From Lytechinus variegatus (Eukaryota; Echinodermata; Echinoidea; Temnopleuroida; Toxopneustidae), in assembly GCF_018143015.1 (NCBI RefSeq), contig NC_054756.1:14144902-14208901 (forward strand): 64,000 nt of DNA, read 5' to 3'. Within the stretch, counting starts at the first letter, position 1. Each line of letters opens with the position of its first letter. Below, piece by piece: positions 22,442-34,677 of the stretch. Made by a program: the position numbers and the translations under genes. The notes under the pieces were generated by a model that worked only from the letters and a program-made list of their open reading frames with translations, did no database searches and was not told where the DNA came from.

Positions 22442-23539
22442 TGAAATTGGGAGAAAGAACAGACATAGTGCTTTTCTAGTTTCTGCGAGGTGCTTATTAC
22501 AGAGTGGTTTATGTACTCAATGTTCGAATCGAACACTATGGGGAGGGTGTATATATTAATCTGATTATAAGTCACAAACCATGAACATGACTTGTGACAT
22601 GATATATGTTGTTTTGATTGAGATATCCCATTTTATTAAAGCCTGTGTATAGCTTTGGTAAAGGGTCAATAATGTGATCGATAATCGAATATCATCTAAT
22701 ATGACAGTCTTACTGAAGCGTAGAGACCGTTAGATATTTTTCCAACTGCACTTCTCTGAGAAAATTTCAAATATTCAAATCTTGGATATATAGCGCCATC
22801 TCTCGGCGATGCTTGTTTTAAATTAAAAAATGGGCATTCAAGCACTTATCTTATAAATTTAGTGATACGATTACATAAAAGTTACAGACAAAGAACATAT
22901 CTTGAAAGTTTCAGCCCATTCCATGATTTGGAATAGGATTTAATTGAAAGACAAAAACACACAAATATTTTAGTTTGATCGGGTGACCCGATCAAGTTAA
23001 ATTTCCATGTAAAATCGCAAAATTTATCCTGTAAAACACATTTTCATTTCATATCCTCCACATCATAACTGTTATAGGGCATATCCATTCATATTAGCTA
23101 GCAATGAATTGGAATAGTGATAGGTGCATTTTGGTGGATTTACCAAAACTATACACAAGCTTTAATGCTGATTTTAAGCTAAATTCATTGACACTATTCA
23201 CATGTTTGAAATAAACCTTGGTAGAAGCATGTGAATTCGTGATGTTAAAAGACGAACGCTCTTCATTGCCGCAGTCATAACAAAGAGGCCGAAATTTGTC
23301 ATTTATATCGCTGTACATAATGTAATATTTCTGATCGTTCTTTGGAGGCAATTTCGTTGATACTCGTGCTGTAGCCATGGTAGTGCCACTTTGTTTGAAT
23401 CTACGGATTCGGCTTCTGTGACGATGAAATTGACGATTGAACCATCAACGCATGCGTCGCCTTTGCAGTATATTTCGATCGTCCAGAGCTCACGACTAAT
23501 TTCGATGGGAATAAGCGCTGTGTATGGAAGCTAAAGAGT
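22442..23539. other. 3' flank of receptor A, nothing clear
   Basis: AT-rich DNA that may hold the longer 3' UTR of receptor A. A minus-strand open frame at 23094-23378 shows no domain or partner exon and is not called. Confidence 0.4.
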
Positions 23540-23990
23540 GCCATCTAGGTGTGCAGATAATCATCTCGTCATGTCTACAATCCTTGGAAAAAATGATAAG
23601 ATTTCAAGTTTCCGCATCTCGTCATGTCTACATGTAAATCCCGTTTGAGAGATGACAAATGACACGATTTTGTACTCAGTATCTCGCCATGTCTACATTT
23701 TTAGAGTTGATCAGATGAAATGATCATGGATCCAAGATCTTGTCATCTGATCATCTCTCAAAATGGATGTAGACATGACGAGATCCAAGATGACCAGATG
23801 ACAAGATCGTGGATCTTGTCATATCTACATCCCGTATGAGAGATGATCAGATGACAAGATCTTGGATGTCGTCATGTCCACATCCCATGTAAGAGATAAT
23901 AAGATGAAAAGATCTTGGATCTCGTCATGTCTACATCCCGTGTGAGAGATGATCAGATGACAGGATCTTAGATGTAGACATGTCTACCTT
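23540..23990. repeat. Minisatellite, ~54-bp unit
   Basis: The unit GATCTTGGATCTCGTCATG, TCTACATCCCGTGTGAGAG, ATGATCAGATGACAA is repeated about seven times, with one stretch near 23740-23800 in inverse order. Copies at the right are the least diverged. Confidence 0.8.
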
Positions 23991-26239
23991 CCTTATGGAA
24001 ACATTTTCTCGCACTTTTTACACAACCATGGGGGTTCATTTTATTTCAAATACTATGCATTTCTCATTGAATGAAACGATATCAAATTTCATTAACTCGA
24101 TAAATGTTGAGCTTTTATCGCTCATATTGAGCACCACGGGTGCAACATAAGCCAAGTTAGAGATGTCACAGAGTCACAAAGACAGGCAAGATGGTTGTAA
24201 AAACTCGCATACCAGACATGGGGACATCCCTACCTGGCTAAAGAAGTCATGGTCTTGGCAGTCACCAGAGAACACACAGGAGACTGCAAAATAAGTCAGT
24301 AGAAGCAAGACATTCTCCAATTTGAGGCTTCAACCACCATTATCTTAAAATCAACAAGTTAGTATAGTTTTTCATGATTTTGATAGAAAATGGAAGAGAA
24401 TTGTTATGCTGTATATTAATTTCAATTACCGTGTTCTCATTATGTGTACCAAAATTAAATTTCAGATATGTTATTGTATGAACTGTGTTTATAATATACC
24501 TTTGCTATGGTATCGAAATGTAACTGTACAATAAAATGATTTTATAGAAAATAAAACATCCCTACTTTTTTCCTCTTCAGACTTGTCCATTATTTTGTTT
24601 CCTTATTCTTTATCCATTAATAGGTTCTTTCCTGGAAATCCGTTCGTCATCATGGTAATATCAGATAGTAATTTTTTCAATGATATTTACAGAAATCTAT
24701 GAATGTACCTTTACTTACAATCTATTATATGCCTATTGCAAGATCCAGTTCTTTTCTTTGGAATGTAAATAAAAGTTTGAATAGGCCGATATGGACTGTG
24801 CATGCAAACTAAAATCTGTTGGTCATCCCTAACATTCTCCGATCCAGTAGAAGGGTCATAGAATTCCTCGAAACTCCCCAGATTTCTTTTTTTTAATTCT
24901 AGGACAGGATTATTTTTTTTGTTTCACGGGCGATAGCTTTGGTTTTATCGGACTTCGGACCAAGGAACCGGAACCGACTTCACCACAGTCGAATCGTTCG
25001 GTTTGAGGCCAGTTTCGTTTAGCACGACTGCAACATTATACACAGAAGTAACTGATAATGTTGCTTTTGTCAAGTTTAATTACTTGAATATGCACATGAA
25101 AATGGCACTCAAATACTTTGAAAAAAGTGGGACGAATTTGCATTTGTTGTGCACTAGGTTTTTTTTATTTGTTATTTTTTTTATTTATTTATATATATTT
25201 TTTTTTTGGGGGGGGGGGTTGGCGGGGATCGTCACGGGGGGGGGCTGTATAATGTAAAAAAATATCCCTTTTATGCCACCAGCATAGGCAGATCCAGGTG
25301 GGTGTCGTAGGGGTCACGCCCCCCCCCCTTTGGCCGCGCAAGAAAAGGAAGAAGGAAAGAAAAAGTAAGATAAAAGGGAGGGAGAAGGGGAAAAAGGAGG
25401 GAAGTATAATGTCGATAAAAGAGAATGAAACTGAGGAAGGTGAAACACATGAAAATAGAAAACAGGCTTTCATGTAATTATACACTGTTAGAAAAAATAA
25501 AAGAAGTTCCTGCAGCAGAGTCTCGAGAACACCTGTAATCTTACCGAATTGCGTAATCTTACAGGAAATTGGTATTTGATGTATGGAATCTTACAAATTT
25601 CCTTGAATAAAACACCCTTTTCCCTTTTTAAACAGACCTGTTCTGTTAAATTGCAGAAAAATTCTTGTTTTATGAATTTACAGAATGATTATAATCTACT
25701 AAGGAACATGGAGCTTAAAATATCCCGTTTTGAAGTAAATATGCACATATTCTCCTGCTCGGAATTCGAGTTTTCATTATATTGTGTGTTAGCAAGATGT
25801 ACATTCTGTTCATGGTTGTATTGAAAAACATGCAGTATTACAATAACATTGCATAATGACGTAATCTCACTTTTTTTTCTTGAGCAAAAATTACAAAATG
25901 CATGAACATAACATAAAATAGCACATCAAGCGCAAATAAAAAAAAAACTTAAAAATCTAGAGGTGACAAGGACATGGAAATAAAAGGAAAGCGAGGAAAG
26001 AAAACATAAGATAAGCTGAAAATGAAAGTAATTATGGTCGTTAACGGTAAATTCAACGAGATGATTATTGAATTGAAGATATGATTTCTTTTCTTAACAG
26101 AACAGAGGGATGGACTATTAATCATAATTATCTAAATCTAACCGAAACTACTTACCAGATGGGAGGGGCGGCCGCGTCATAGTATTTTAGTCATGTTGAT
26201 AGAGGACAAGACAACCTAAAGATGACTTTCGGTTAATTT
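23991..26239. other. Intergenic between receptors A and B
   Basis: No supported gene. It contains a T/G homopolymer patch (25150-25260), a C run and A/G-rich tract (25318-25410), and at 25482 the phrase ACACTGTTAGAAAAAATAAAAG, which looks like one end of an inverted-repeat element whose other end I could not place. Confidence 0.4.
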
Positions 26240-26247
26240 GTTTAATT

Positions 26248-26370
26248 CAGTGGCGGACCGTGACCCGAACATGCCGAAGGAGACAAATGATTGGAGGGGC
26301 ACTGTATTCTTTGTGAACAATGCTATGCCCCTCCAATGCTTTGTCTCCTCCGGGTCACGGTCCGCCACTG
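26248..26370. mobile_element. 123-bp hAT-type MITE with 8-bp target duplication
   Basis: The inverted ends CAGTGGCGGACCGTGACCCG and its complement enclose a mirrored GGAGACAAA/TTTGTCTCC core. GTTTAATT flanks both sides (26240-26247 and 26371-26378), an exact 8-bp target duplication as in hAT elements. It lies just upstream of receptor B. Confidence 0.9.
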
Positions 26371-26871
26371 GTTTAATTAATTGAGTAACATGCGTATTGT
26401 CAACGTTTACATGACCCACGCCTCTATTTACCAAACACTTCCTTCTTATATCTCCCATTAATATCGCTTTCTTTCTTGTTTTTCCCTTGCTTCAGAAAAT
26501 ATTTAGGGGCTGTCAACTCAGCGAAATATGTATTAAGATTGCACTTTGATTTTCGTTTATTTTTTATACTTTCTTTCTTTACAAATATATCACTGTGCAT
26601 GATAAGGTGCTCATGCATCTATTCGGAAGAACATGCATATTTGTTTATTCGAATTCCGTGTCTATTATTGCAAAAAAGGGGAAAGGTCAAGCTTCATGTT
26701 TGATGAACAAACACAAAGCACCTACTGCGGTCTTTTTGAGTGACTTTATCGTCAAAGGGGAAGTTCTATTGACAATATTATATTTCGACAACAAAACGGT
26801 CCGTTTCAGACACGAGTTCTTGTAAAAATAGTTGTTTGGATCAGCTCTGGGACTACAGTAAATCTGAAAAC

Positions 26872-26941
26872 ATGGAGTTAAGGATGTTTCTTCTGTCTTT
26901 CGCTGGTCTTTCCATTTGGCATCTTCCGAGGATATGCAAAG
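26872..26941 (+). CDS. Receptor B exon 1: start codon and signal peptide
   Basis: ATG at 26872 begins MELRMFLLSFAGLSIWH, followed by LPRICK, and ends in phase 1 at GTAAAC. It parallels receptor A exon 1 residue by residue (M-D/E-LRM-x-LL...AG-x-SIW). The hydrophobic core suits a cleaved ER signal. The next coding exon is more than 7 kb away at 34062. Confidence 0.72.
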
Positions 26942-27764
26942 GTAAACAATTTAATGTTTTTTTTATTGAATGTCATTGATTTTTATCACGCCATTCTTTT
27001 AAAGCGTACCATCCAGTGATAACATGATTCTATGAAGTTATTTCACGAAACCATGTTGACAGCATTGATGAAACTATCGATTATGCTTATGATGAGCTCT
27101 TTAGAAAAAAATTATGAATATTGGTAAAATTGCACTTGGTGAAACGATGGTTTGATGTGCTATATGAGGAAATACATGTACAATATTGACTTGGAAATTG
27201 ATGAGGATTCTGCGGGACGGGAGTACGTGTGACCCCCCCTCCCCCCCCCCCCGCCTGTCGACTTTCGAAGTTTGTACAGTACAATAGACCATGTGGATGT
27301 AGAGGGTCGTCTCGCCCTGTCCACCAACATCCCCTTTCTCAATAGGTCCAAATATATTTTGAAATTGCAGCCTATGGTTTTGGACAGTATTGTCATTTTG
27401 CATTCGTGGGGTTAGAATGTGTATCATCAATTCACAATATAGTAGATATTTAAGTGTCAAAATCTGTCTATTCTTCATTTGGAATAAAAAAAGAGGAAGT
27501 GCAGTCATTTGTAGCATTTCTGTTCATTCCATGTTGTTGATATTGGTTAGTCTTATACACAATCGGCTCCACTATATAGGCCGAAAGACTAATCTATGAT
27601 TAACAATAATAACATTTTTTTTCTAATATATGACAGGAAACAAAATATTGCATGTATTTATAATCTTGTCTTAAATCCACTTTTGACATGTTAGCTTTCA
27701 GCAATTTATCTCAGTAACCAGCTGTTAGAGTTTTTAGACTACGGGCTTCCCAATACGGTTTATT

Positions 27765-28165
27765 TACAATTCGTCTAATGCCAATTCGTCCAATTGCCGA
27801 CCCCCTTGGTCTACCATCATTTCATCCACTATTCATATTGGTCTAATTGCCAATTCGTCCACTCACCATTTCGTCTAATAACGAGTTGGTCGAATAACCA
27901 TCTAGTCCATATACCATTTGGTCTAATTGGAATCAGTGTTTATTGTGCAAATGAATGAAAATGAAATGGATATTAGACCAACTGGTAATGAGACGACTTG
28001 GTCATAGACGAAATTGTAATTAGACGAAGTGATTATTGGACCAAATTGTTATTGGACCAATGGTTGTTAGACGAAATGTTGATGGATGGAATGGCATTAG
28101 ACCAAATGAAAGTATACCATGTGGTGAGTGGATAAGTTAGCAATTTACCCACAATGCTATTTGCC
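27765..28165. repeat. Word palindrome, unit TCGTCTAATTNCCAATTGGTC
   Basis: The left half carries phrases such as AATTCGTCCAATTGCC and CCATTTCGTCTAATAACG; the right half from about 27970 carries their complements (AGACCAACTGGTAATGAGAC, TAGACGAAATTGTAATTAG). The build is the same as at 13008-13515 but with another phrase. It lies in intron 1 of receptor B. Confidence 0.82.
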
Positions 28166-28532
28166 CAATGGCAGCCGTGCGTAATATGCTTGTGATTCAA
28201 ATTGTGTTTGCTTTCAACGGATCAGTAAATATGAAAAGCAGAAAACCGAACATGGTAGTCAAACATGATTGATCAGTAAATACACTGTATGAAAAGCAGA
28301 AAATCGTACATTCTAGTCATAATATTATGATAAATAACAGCCAACAATCCTAGTACAATACAAGGGACTTTACGCAAAATGCAATAGAGGCAGGCCCTAG
28401 TATTAAGCACGACAGAATGCCTGTTAAAAGAACTGTAAAAAAAAAAAGCTGGGAGGTCTTTATCGAAAATTGGCAGGAGAATAGTTTCATCGCAAAGCTT
28501 CCGAGCTGAAGAAACATCGTATGTACATGTAT

Positions 28533-28676
28533 CAGGGGCCGCGGAACGGTTTTCAAAGTGGGGGGGGGGCTGACCATGCTAGAAATCACAATCGTATGGT
28601 AATTTTTGCGTTTTTGTACACGGTTTTGGAAAAAAGTGGGGGGGCTGAAGCCCCCCCCCCCGGTTCCGCGGCCCCA
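28533..28676. mobile_element. GC-end MITE, CAGGGGCCGCGGAAC
   Basis: CAGGGGCCGCGGAACG on the left is mirrored by GGTTCCGCGGCCCC on the right, with G-rich and C-rich inner arms around an AT core. A degraded relative lies at 59439-59611. CAGGGG...CCCCTG-type ends suggest hAT, but no clear target duplication was found here. Confidence 0.7.
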
Positions 28677-28929
28677 GTGTATGTAGTTTGTCCAGAGTCA
28701 CGGTCGAAACTACTGCTCTGATTCACTATACTCTCGACAAAGACAACTTTTTTTTATAAAGGGCACTTGACAACATTCTCTATGAAACTTCAAAACATTT
28801 ATTATACACATGCAATGGCACGATAGTGGACTGGACATTATAAAACTAGTTCATCTCCGTCCTCTGGACGGAACTAGAGATGCTTAATGGCACTTGATGT
28901 GCGTTTTAAAATAACTCATCATTATCAAT

Positions 28930-29035
28930 ATTATTGTCATTGTTATCATTTCTATTACTTTTATTATCATTATTATTATTACTATTATTATTATTATTAT
29001 TGTTGTTGTTATTATTGCTATCATTATTGTCATCA
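28930..29035. repeat. ATT/ATC trinucleotide repeat
   Basis: A run of TATTATTATT and TCATCATC triplets. The open frames over it (poly-Y, poly-L, poly-I) are not genes. Confidence 0.9.
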
Positions 29036-29149
29036 TCATCGACAAAGGAAAAACGAAAAAGTTACATTTATGGCTTAAAAAGAATGGTAAATTTATTATC
29101 AAGAAAAATAAATCAAAAAATAAAATATAATGCAAGGTAATTGATATTT

Positions 29150-30615
29150 GTAGTGACGAGAGAATAATATAAATAGTACCTATTGAGCACATACACCTGT
29201 CAAGGACAGCGTTTGGCGCCAGCGGTCAGCACCTGTGTGGGCTTGGTATAATCAGGAATCTTTTCCAACTCCCTCGTATAAGTTTTCCAACAGTAATTTT
29301 AAGTACGCATGATGGAAGTATAACTATCACGTTGATATCACTACTTTCGATAGGGGTGCAAAAGAATAGACTATAGACCTAGCCTACAGGCACAGACCCT
29401 GATTAGAACTTTGATCAACAAGTGTAGCTCCACACAAAGACTAGCACATACAAAACTTGCCGTTCCTGAGCGAGAGAGCCTTTAGTACACGATGTATGAG
29501 TAGGCTGCACATTCAGACCCTTAACTCGAGTGAAGGGGTTTGCCCAGCAGACTACTAGAGACCGGTGTATACATGTTACGCAACATTCGTAATATGATGT
29601 GCCCAGGATCGATGAGAGGCCGGCCCTGACCGGGCTTACAGAATAATTGCCTCTTCGGGTATTGTAATTGGTTGGCATTCCGTTAGCATTTCAAATTTGT
29701 CAACTCGTTTTAAAAAAATATATTGCTGTTCTGCATTCGAAAAAGATAAAGTACATAATCCCTCAATGAAAGTTAAAAGCATTGTGGTATTAGAAGAAAT
29801 AATTCGGTCTTCAGATGAAAACTCAAATTTATCTTCAAACCGATGATGATTAATGAGAATACTTATTCTGAATGTTGGATATATTTCTTTCAGTCAATGC
29901 AACTTTATGTTAATTCTTGTCAATTTTAAGTAATTAATGGTTGTAATAGGTCCATGATTTGAAACACGTTTCGAGAGGAGATTCTTCGTCTTTACTCGTC
30001 TCAACTAACAATGAAACCAATTTTAACATGTAAGGTGTACTCTGGGCTCAATTTTATTACATATGAACGGGTCAAAATCAGACAAAAAACACGGAAAATT
30101 TCGTCAAACTTGGAAAAGGAGTAACAAAGCTATGACAAATTCAATTTCATAAATAAGGTATTGGTACCGCAAAACAGAGATACATGTACTAAAACTTGCG
30201 ATCAGACTCTGGCGAGTGCATGTCGAAAAGTTTAAGTATGCCCGTTTTTAAGGCTATTTTATGATTTTAAGTTTTGCTTTATCATGTTTATGTCGGTGAG
30301 AGGGTTCTAGGCATGTCTTCATGAATCATGCAATGAGTAAGCCGATAATGTCATATTTTTGCGATATATATATTTTGTTAAATGATCTTTTCAAATTTGA
30401 CTTTAGACTATATTTTTGGAAAAACTGAGTAAGATAATAATTGTTGAAACTTATTATACATGGGAAACATTTGTGCATATATGAAAATAATAATAATTTG
30501 TAACAAAATAACGAAATTTTCAAGATTCAAGTGAGGACATCACATTATATACTAACCTACCTATTGCATATTCTTGGCGACACACATTATTTCCTTTCAC
30601 AAAATAATTGTCAAA
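29150..30615. other. Receptor B intron 1, no supported exon
   Basis: It holds a GC-richer block at 29350-29690, unlike its surroundings, with short local inverted words (CTTAACTCGAGTGAAGG, GGCCGGCC). I cannot identify it. The rest is AT-rich and featureless. Confidence 0.4.
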
Positions 30616-31618
30616 CTTTAAAGCCCTTTCACACCTGACCGAATGTAGACGGACGAAGAGAGACGAATGGGAAAAATACACCATATACACGCGAATTCAA
30701 CGAATTCAATTACAATTTCTGTCAAATCATGCGATCAGTATTAAACTATTGTCAAATTTTATCAACTAAAGGTAAGCGAAGGATAAATATAGCATGCGAA
30801 GGACATCGATTTTTCGGTTCACCTCTTTCATGTCTTTGAGTAAATTTCAGAAGAAGGCAAGCGAAGGGTTGATATAACCCAACAGGACGAACGAACTAAA
30901 CAGTGAGCAGTTGTTGGATATGGCCTGCGATTAGAAACGAAGACGAGGGAATAGATCGGGCGTTTTTGTACATTTGTGTGCGCTATTTGGGGTGTAAAAA
31001 AGCGACCAGGTCCGTCGGATTTCATTACGGCCAGAGAAGCCATCCACGCAACATGCCAAATTATTCGTCTGGTCATTCGCTTGCATCGCAATCCATAGTT
31101 TGTCTTAGTGTCTCTTAGCCTTGTCTTCATGGTCTTCGTGTATGCATCGCTATTACAATTTAGTAAAAGTTAGTATTAATTTCCCTTCGCATAGAAGATG
31201 GCAAAGTGATTGTCATAGTATCTTATCTTATAGTATCATATTTTGGCATCGTGTTGCTTCGTTAAGGGCTCTTTGAATATCGTTACACTTTGGCAAAAGC
31301 GCGACGAGGGAATATGCGAATATGCGCGACAATAACACACGAACGATTACCGCAGACTACATAAGAGGTGCGAATGCATCTTTTATTTATGATCAACAAT
31401 TTTTCAATTCGTCGAGAAGTTTAAATTTCAAGTTTCAAATTTCCGTGCGAAATTGAATAATTACAGTTGTTAGTTCAGAAGGTATACGAACCCAAACACG
31501 AAGGGTAAATATGATTTACTATCAGTTACCATTGAGAACGATTTTTAAAGTAATGCATTTCGCCAGCCATCGCAAGGCATACTTCAGGCAATTCGGTTAG
31601 GTGTGAGGGGCCTTTAAA
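30616..31618. mobile_element. ~1-kb TIR element, ends TTTAAAGCCC
   Basis: TTTAAAGCCCTTTCACACCT plus GACCGAAT on the left is mirrored by ATTCGGTTAGGTGTGAGGGG plus CCTTTAAA on the right. The body repeats GCGAAGG-type words in both orientations. It has no transposase. It shares the AAAGCCCCTTTCACA style of end with 32491-33642. Confidence 0.82.
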
Positions 31619-32034
31619 CTTCATTAAATTAATTTTCATCAGACTTGATAAAACTTACCACGTTGTGCTCCTTAAATGTTGTTCTTCCTATACCTATGTT
31701 TCTATTTTAGCACCAAGGCCTTTTGCACAAGACAAGTAATATCACACGGGGAAACATATAATGATTTTCTTAAACTTTAATTTAAATGGAGGTGTATATT
31801 GGAATTCCAAGTTGGACAATTAAGACAATGGACTATGACCGTGATTGGATGTAGATGGGCAATCCAGCTCACCGATTATCTTAAATACATAGATAGCCAT
31901 TATGAGAATGAGAACGTTAAAGGAGCAACAAAGCTATGACCTTTCCTTTTTATCTTACCCACCAGAGATGAAGGCGAGACTTAGAGATCCAAATGTCGTC
32001 CGTCCGTCGTCAATCCGTCCGTCACAGACCTTAT

Positions 32035-32490
32035 TACACAGAACTCCGCAACCATAGGCCCCTTTTCAACCAAGCTGGGATAATAGGTGGACTTGGGGGA
32101 CCTGCATTTTATGCTGCAGTCGGAGGTCACATGGTAAGGTCAAAAGTCATATTCAGGTCAACGTTAACGTTTACATGCAAGACTCTCATATGACACCTAA
32201 CTCCGCAACCGCAAGTCACTTTTCACCCAAACTTTGATTGTAGATGTAGTTAGGAGACCTGCTGTTATGCTACAGTCAGAGGTCACATGGTAAGGTAAAA
32301 GTTCATTTTCAGGTCAACGTTAAAGTTTACATGCAAGACTCTCATAGGACACCTAACACCACAACCGTAAGTCACTTTTCATCCAAACCTGGGTTGGACA
32401 TGTGAGGGGACCTGCATATCATGACGCAATCAGAGCTCACATATAGTAAGGTCAATGGTCAATGAGATGACACATAACTCTTCAACCGTA
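32035..32490 (+). repeat. ~165-bp tandem array, left part
   Basis: About three copies of a unit running AACTCCGCAACCGTAAGTCAC, TTTTCACCCAAACTT, GAGGTCACATGGTAAGGTC, TTTACATGCAAGACTCTCAT. The third copy is cut by the element starting at 32491, and its continuation resumes at 33643. Confidence 0.78.
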
Positions 32491-33642
32491 AAGCCCCTTT
32501 CACAATTGACGTACGACCATTTGCGACCTTTTGGTCGTGCGACAGGCTGCAACAGGCATCAATCGCCAGTCATCTCATAAGATCGCACAGAGGCTTTCAC
32601 AGTTGCAACAGCTGTCGTACAACAGAAACTACCAGTAAAACCCGTTGCAAGAGTAAGTCGCTTATGATCCTATTGTGCTCGTGCGATCACATGCGAGTGT
32701 TGCACGTGGGCTTGCGAGCGGAACGGTCGCATACATGCGAATGAAACGGTATTGCAATGTTGTAAGCCGTTGCGATCGGTCTTGCAACAGTCTTATGGCC
32801 CATATATTATCGCACCCAGTCGCAAGAAAAGTCTCTGTACATGTAGGTCGCTAGCACATGTGCAAGTGATGTACGAATTCCAGTCGAGTAAACTTAGTTG
32901 TGCCACCTCTCGCACCAAGTCGTGCAACGTTGCACAACACTCGCACAATGATCGCACGACCGATGGTACGACTCCGGATACGACCTGATGCGAGTGAATC
33001 GATCGTATTTGATCGCGTTCGGATTTTGAACATGTTCAAAGTTCAGATGTGACCAGTCACGACCACCTCGAGTTCGTGCGACCGTCTACAACGACTGCGA
33101 GTGCTCGCAAGACACCTAGAGATCGATCGTGCAACAGCCGGTCGTAAACTGGTCGGACGTCAATTATGAAAGGGGCTGAACGGTCGCATACATACGAATG
33201 CAACGGTAGTGGAATGTTGTAAGCCGTAATTTCGATCGGTCTTGCAACAGTCTTATATTATCGCACCCAGTCGCAAGACTGGTCTCTGTAGGTCTCTAGC
33301 ACATGTGCAAGTGTTGTACGACCTCCAGTCGACTAAATGCGACTATACGTAGTTGTGCAACCTCTCGCACCAAGTCGTACAACGTTGAACAACACTCACA
33401 CGATGATCGCCCGACGGATGGTACGACCTGATGCGAGTAAATCAATCGTATTTGATCGCGTTTGGATTTTGAACATATTCAGATGCGACCATTCACGGCC
33501 ACCTCCGACCACCTCAAATTCATGCATTTGTCTACAACGACTGCGAGAGCTCGCAAGACACCAAGAGATCGATCGTGCAACAACAAGAAAAAACTGTTGC
33601 AGGCGGTCGTAAATAGGTCGTACGTCAATTGTGAAAGGGGCT
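32491..33642. mobile_element. TIR element inserted in the tandem array
   Basis: AAGCCCCTTTCACAATTGAC and its complement close the two ends. Inside, a block of about 460 bases starting near GAACGGTCGCATACATGCG (32719) recurs from 33178, and GACGTCAATTATGAAAGGGG near 33160 is an internal copy of the right end. The element thus contains two tandem body copies. GCGACC/GGTCGC words dominate throughout. Confidence 0.82.
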
Positions 33643-33800
33643 TAGTCACTTTTATACTAAACTTGGGTTGAAGGTGTACTTAGGGGGCATGAATGTTATT
33701 GTGATTGGAGGTCATATGGCATGGCCAAAGTTCATTTTGAGGTCAACATTAACGCTTAAATTAAAGAATCTTATGACAAGTGTTATTCCATTCCAGTCAT
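33643..33800 (+). repeat. ~165-bp tandem array, right part
   Basis: The sequence resumes with AGTCACTTTTATACTAAACTT and continues through GAGGTCATATGGCATGGCC and GGTCAACATTAACG, the order of the unit at 32035-32490. This shows the array was continuous before the insertion. Confidence 0.72.
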
Positions 33801-34061
33801 TTCACAATGAAGTTTCTTTACAATTCTGTTGTGTGCTCTCGCAAATCAGGACATTTCTCGTTATTTTGATAAATGGGCGAGACACAAAATCGCCTTTGCC
33901 TTGTGTTTATTAATAACTCATTGCAGAAAGAGAAGTAGACCCGACTTTTGGTTTATATAAAGCTTACAGTGCATGTTCGTATTTTTCATCCTGCTTCTGC
34001 TCATATATTATCGAGGATGCTTACCCTATATTTATATTCTACTCTTTATCTTTTTTTCCAG

Positions 34062-34421
34062 CATGTAACCCGGATCAAATCGAATTCAGTGGATCTCGCT
34101 ATATCTTCTGTCAGAATGCACTAGACTTCTACTCCGCTCAATCCTCGTGCGAGAACCTTGGCATGCATGTGGTCAACATCGAATCGCAGGAAGAACAAAA
34201 TTTTTTGGTCGAGACGATCGAAGACGGCGATGACCCTGATAGGGATTACTGGATAGGTTTATCTGCAGTGACTTGGCTCGATGGGACACGTCTTACCTAC
34301 GACAATTTTGGTTCGGGATCAAGGGTTTTCAACGAGGGTGCACGCTGTTTCCGGATGATACGACGATGGAATGACGACAATTGCGCTGAGAGAAAACGTT
34401 TCTTATGTGAAGGAGAAGGGG
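34062..34421 (+). CDS. Receptor B exon 2: C-type lectin domain 1
   Basis: A 360-base phase 1-to-1 exon with acceptor TTTTTTTCCAG and donor GTGAGT. It encodes a complete long-form C-type lectin domain with six cysteines: SCENLGMHVVNIESQEEQNF, then YWIGLSAVTWLDG, YDNFG, and RWNDDNCAERKRFLCE. WIGL and the C-terminal WND are family hallmarks. The EPN or QPD sugar-selecting motif is absent, with FNEGARC in that region, so classical Ca-dependent mannose or galactose binding is doubtful although the WND residues remain. The domain would be extracellular. Confidence 0.92.
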
Positions 34422-34677
34422 GTGAGTGAAACAAAAAAAATTGTTTTCTTGTATTTCCAGAAAATTGAGGATCATGCCATTTAGGTGCTTGGAATCACTG
34501 TAAAGGACGCAAGGGAGACTTCTCGACTCTTTAGTCTCCGTCCAATCCTCATTAGTTTTTTTGCATTAAACGTGTTAAACCTCGTATTATATTCTCTCTT
34601 TTTTGCAGTTGGCCCATTTTTCTTTAATCATTATAAGCTTGCTTATGCGTGCTAGGTGTTTCATCTTTTCATTTCAG

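Noticed and set aside
28884..29192. Open frames rich in Y, L or I
   Set aside because: They are translations of the ATT/ATC trinucleotide repeat.
31711..31735. Tiny exon-like segment with a strong TTTCTATTTTAG acceptor
   Set aside because: It would leave in phase 2, while the next lectin exon needs phase 1, and it encodes nothing recognisable.
32752..33671. Several plus- and minus-strand frames of 60-90 residues
   Set aside because: All lie within the GCGACC-word TIR element and change with its repeat structure.
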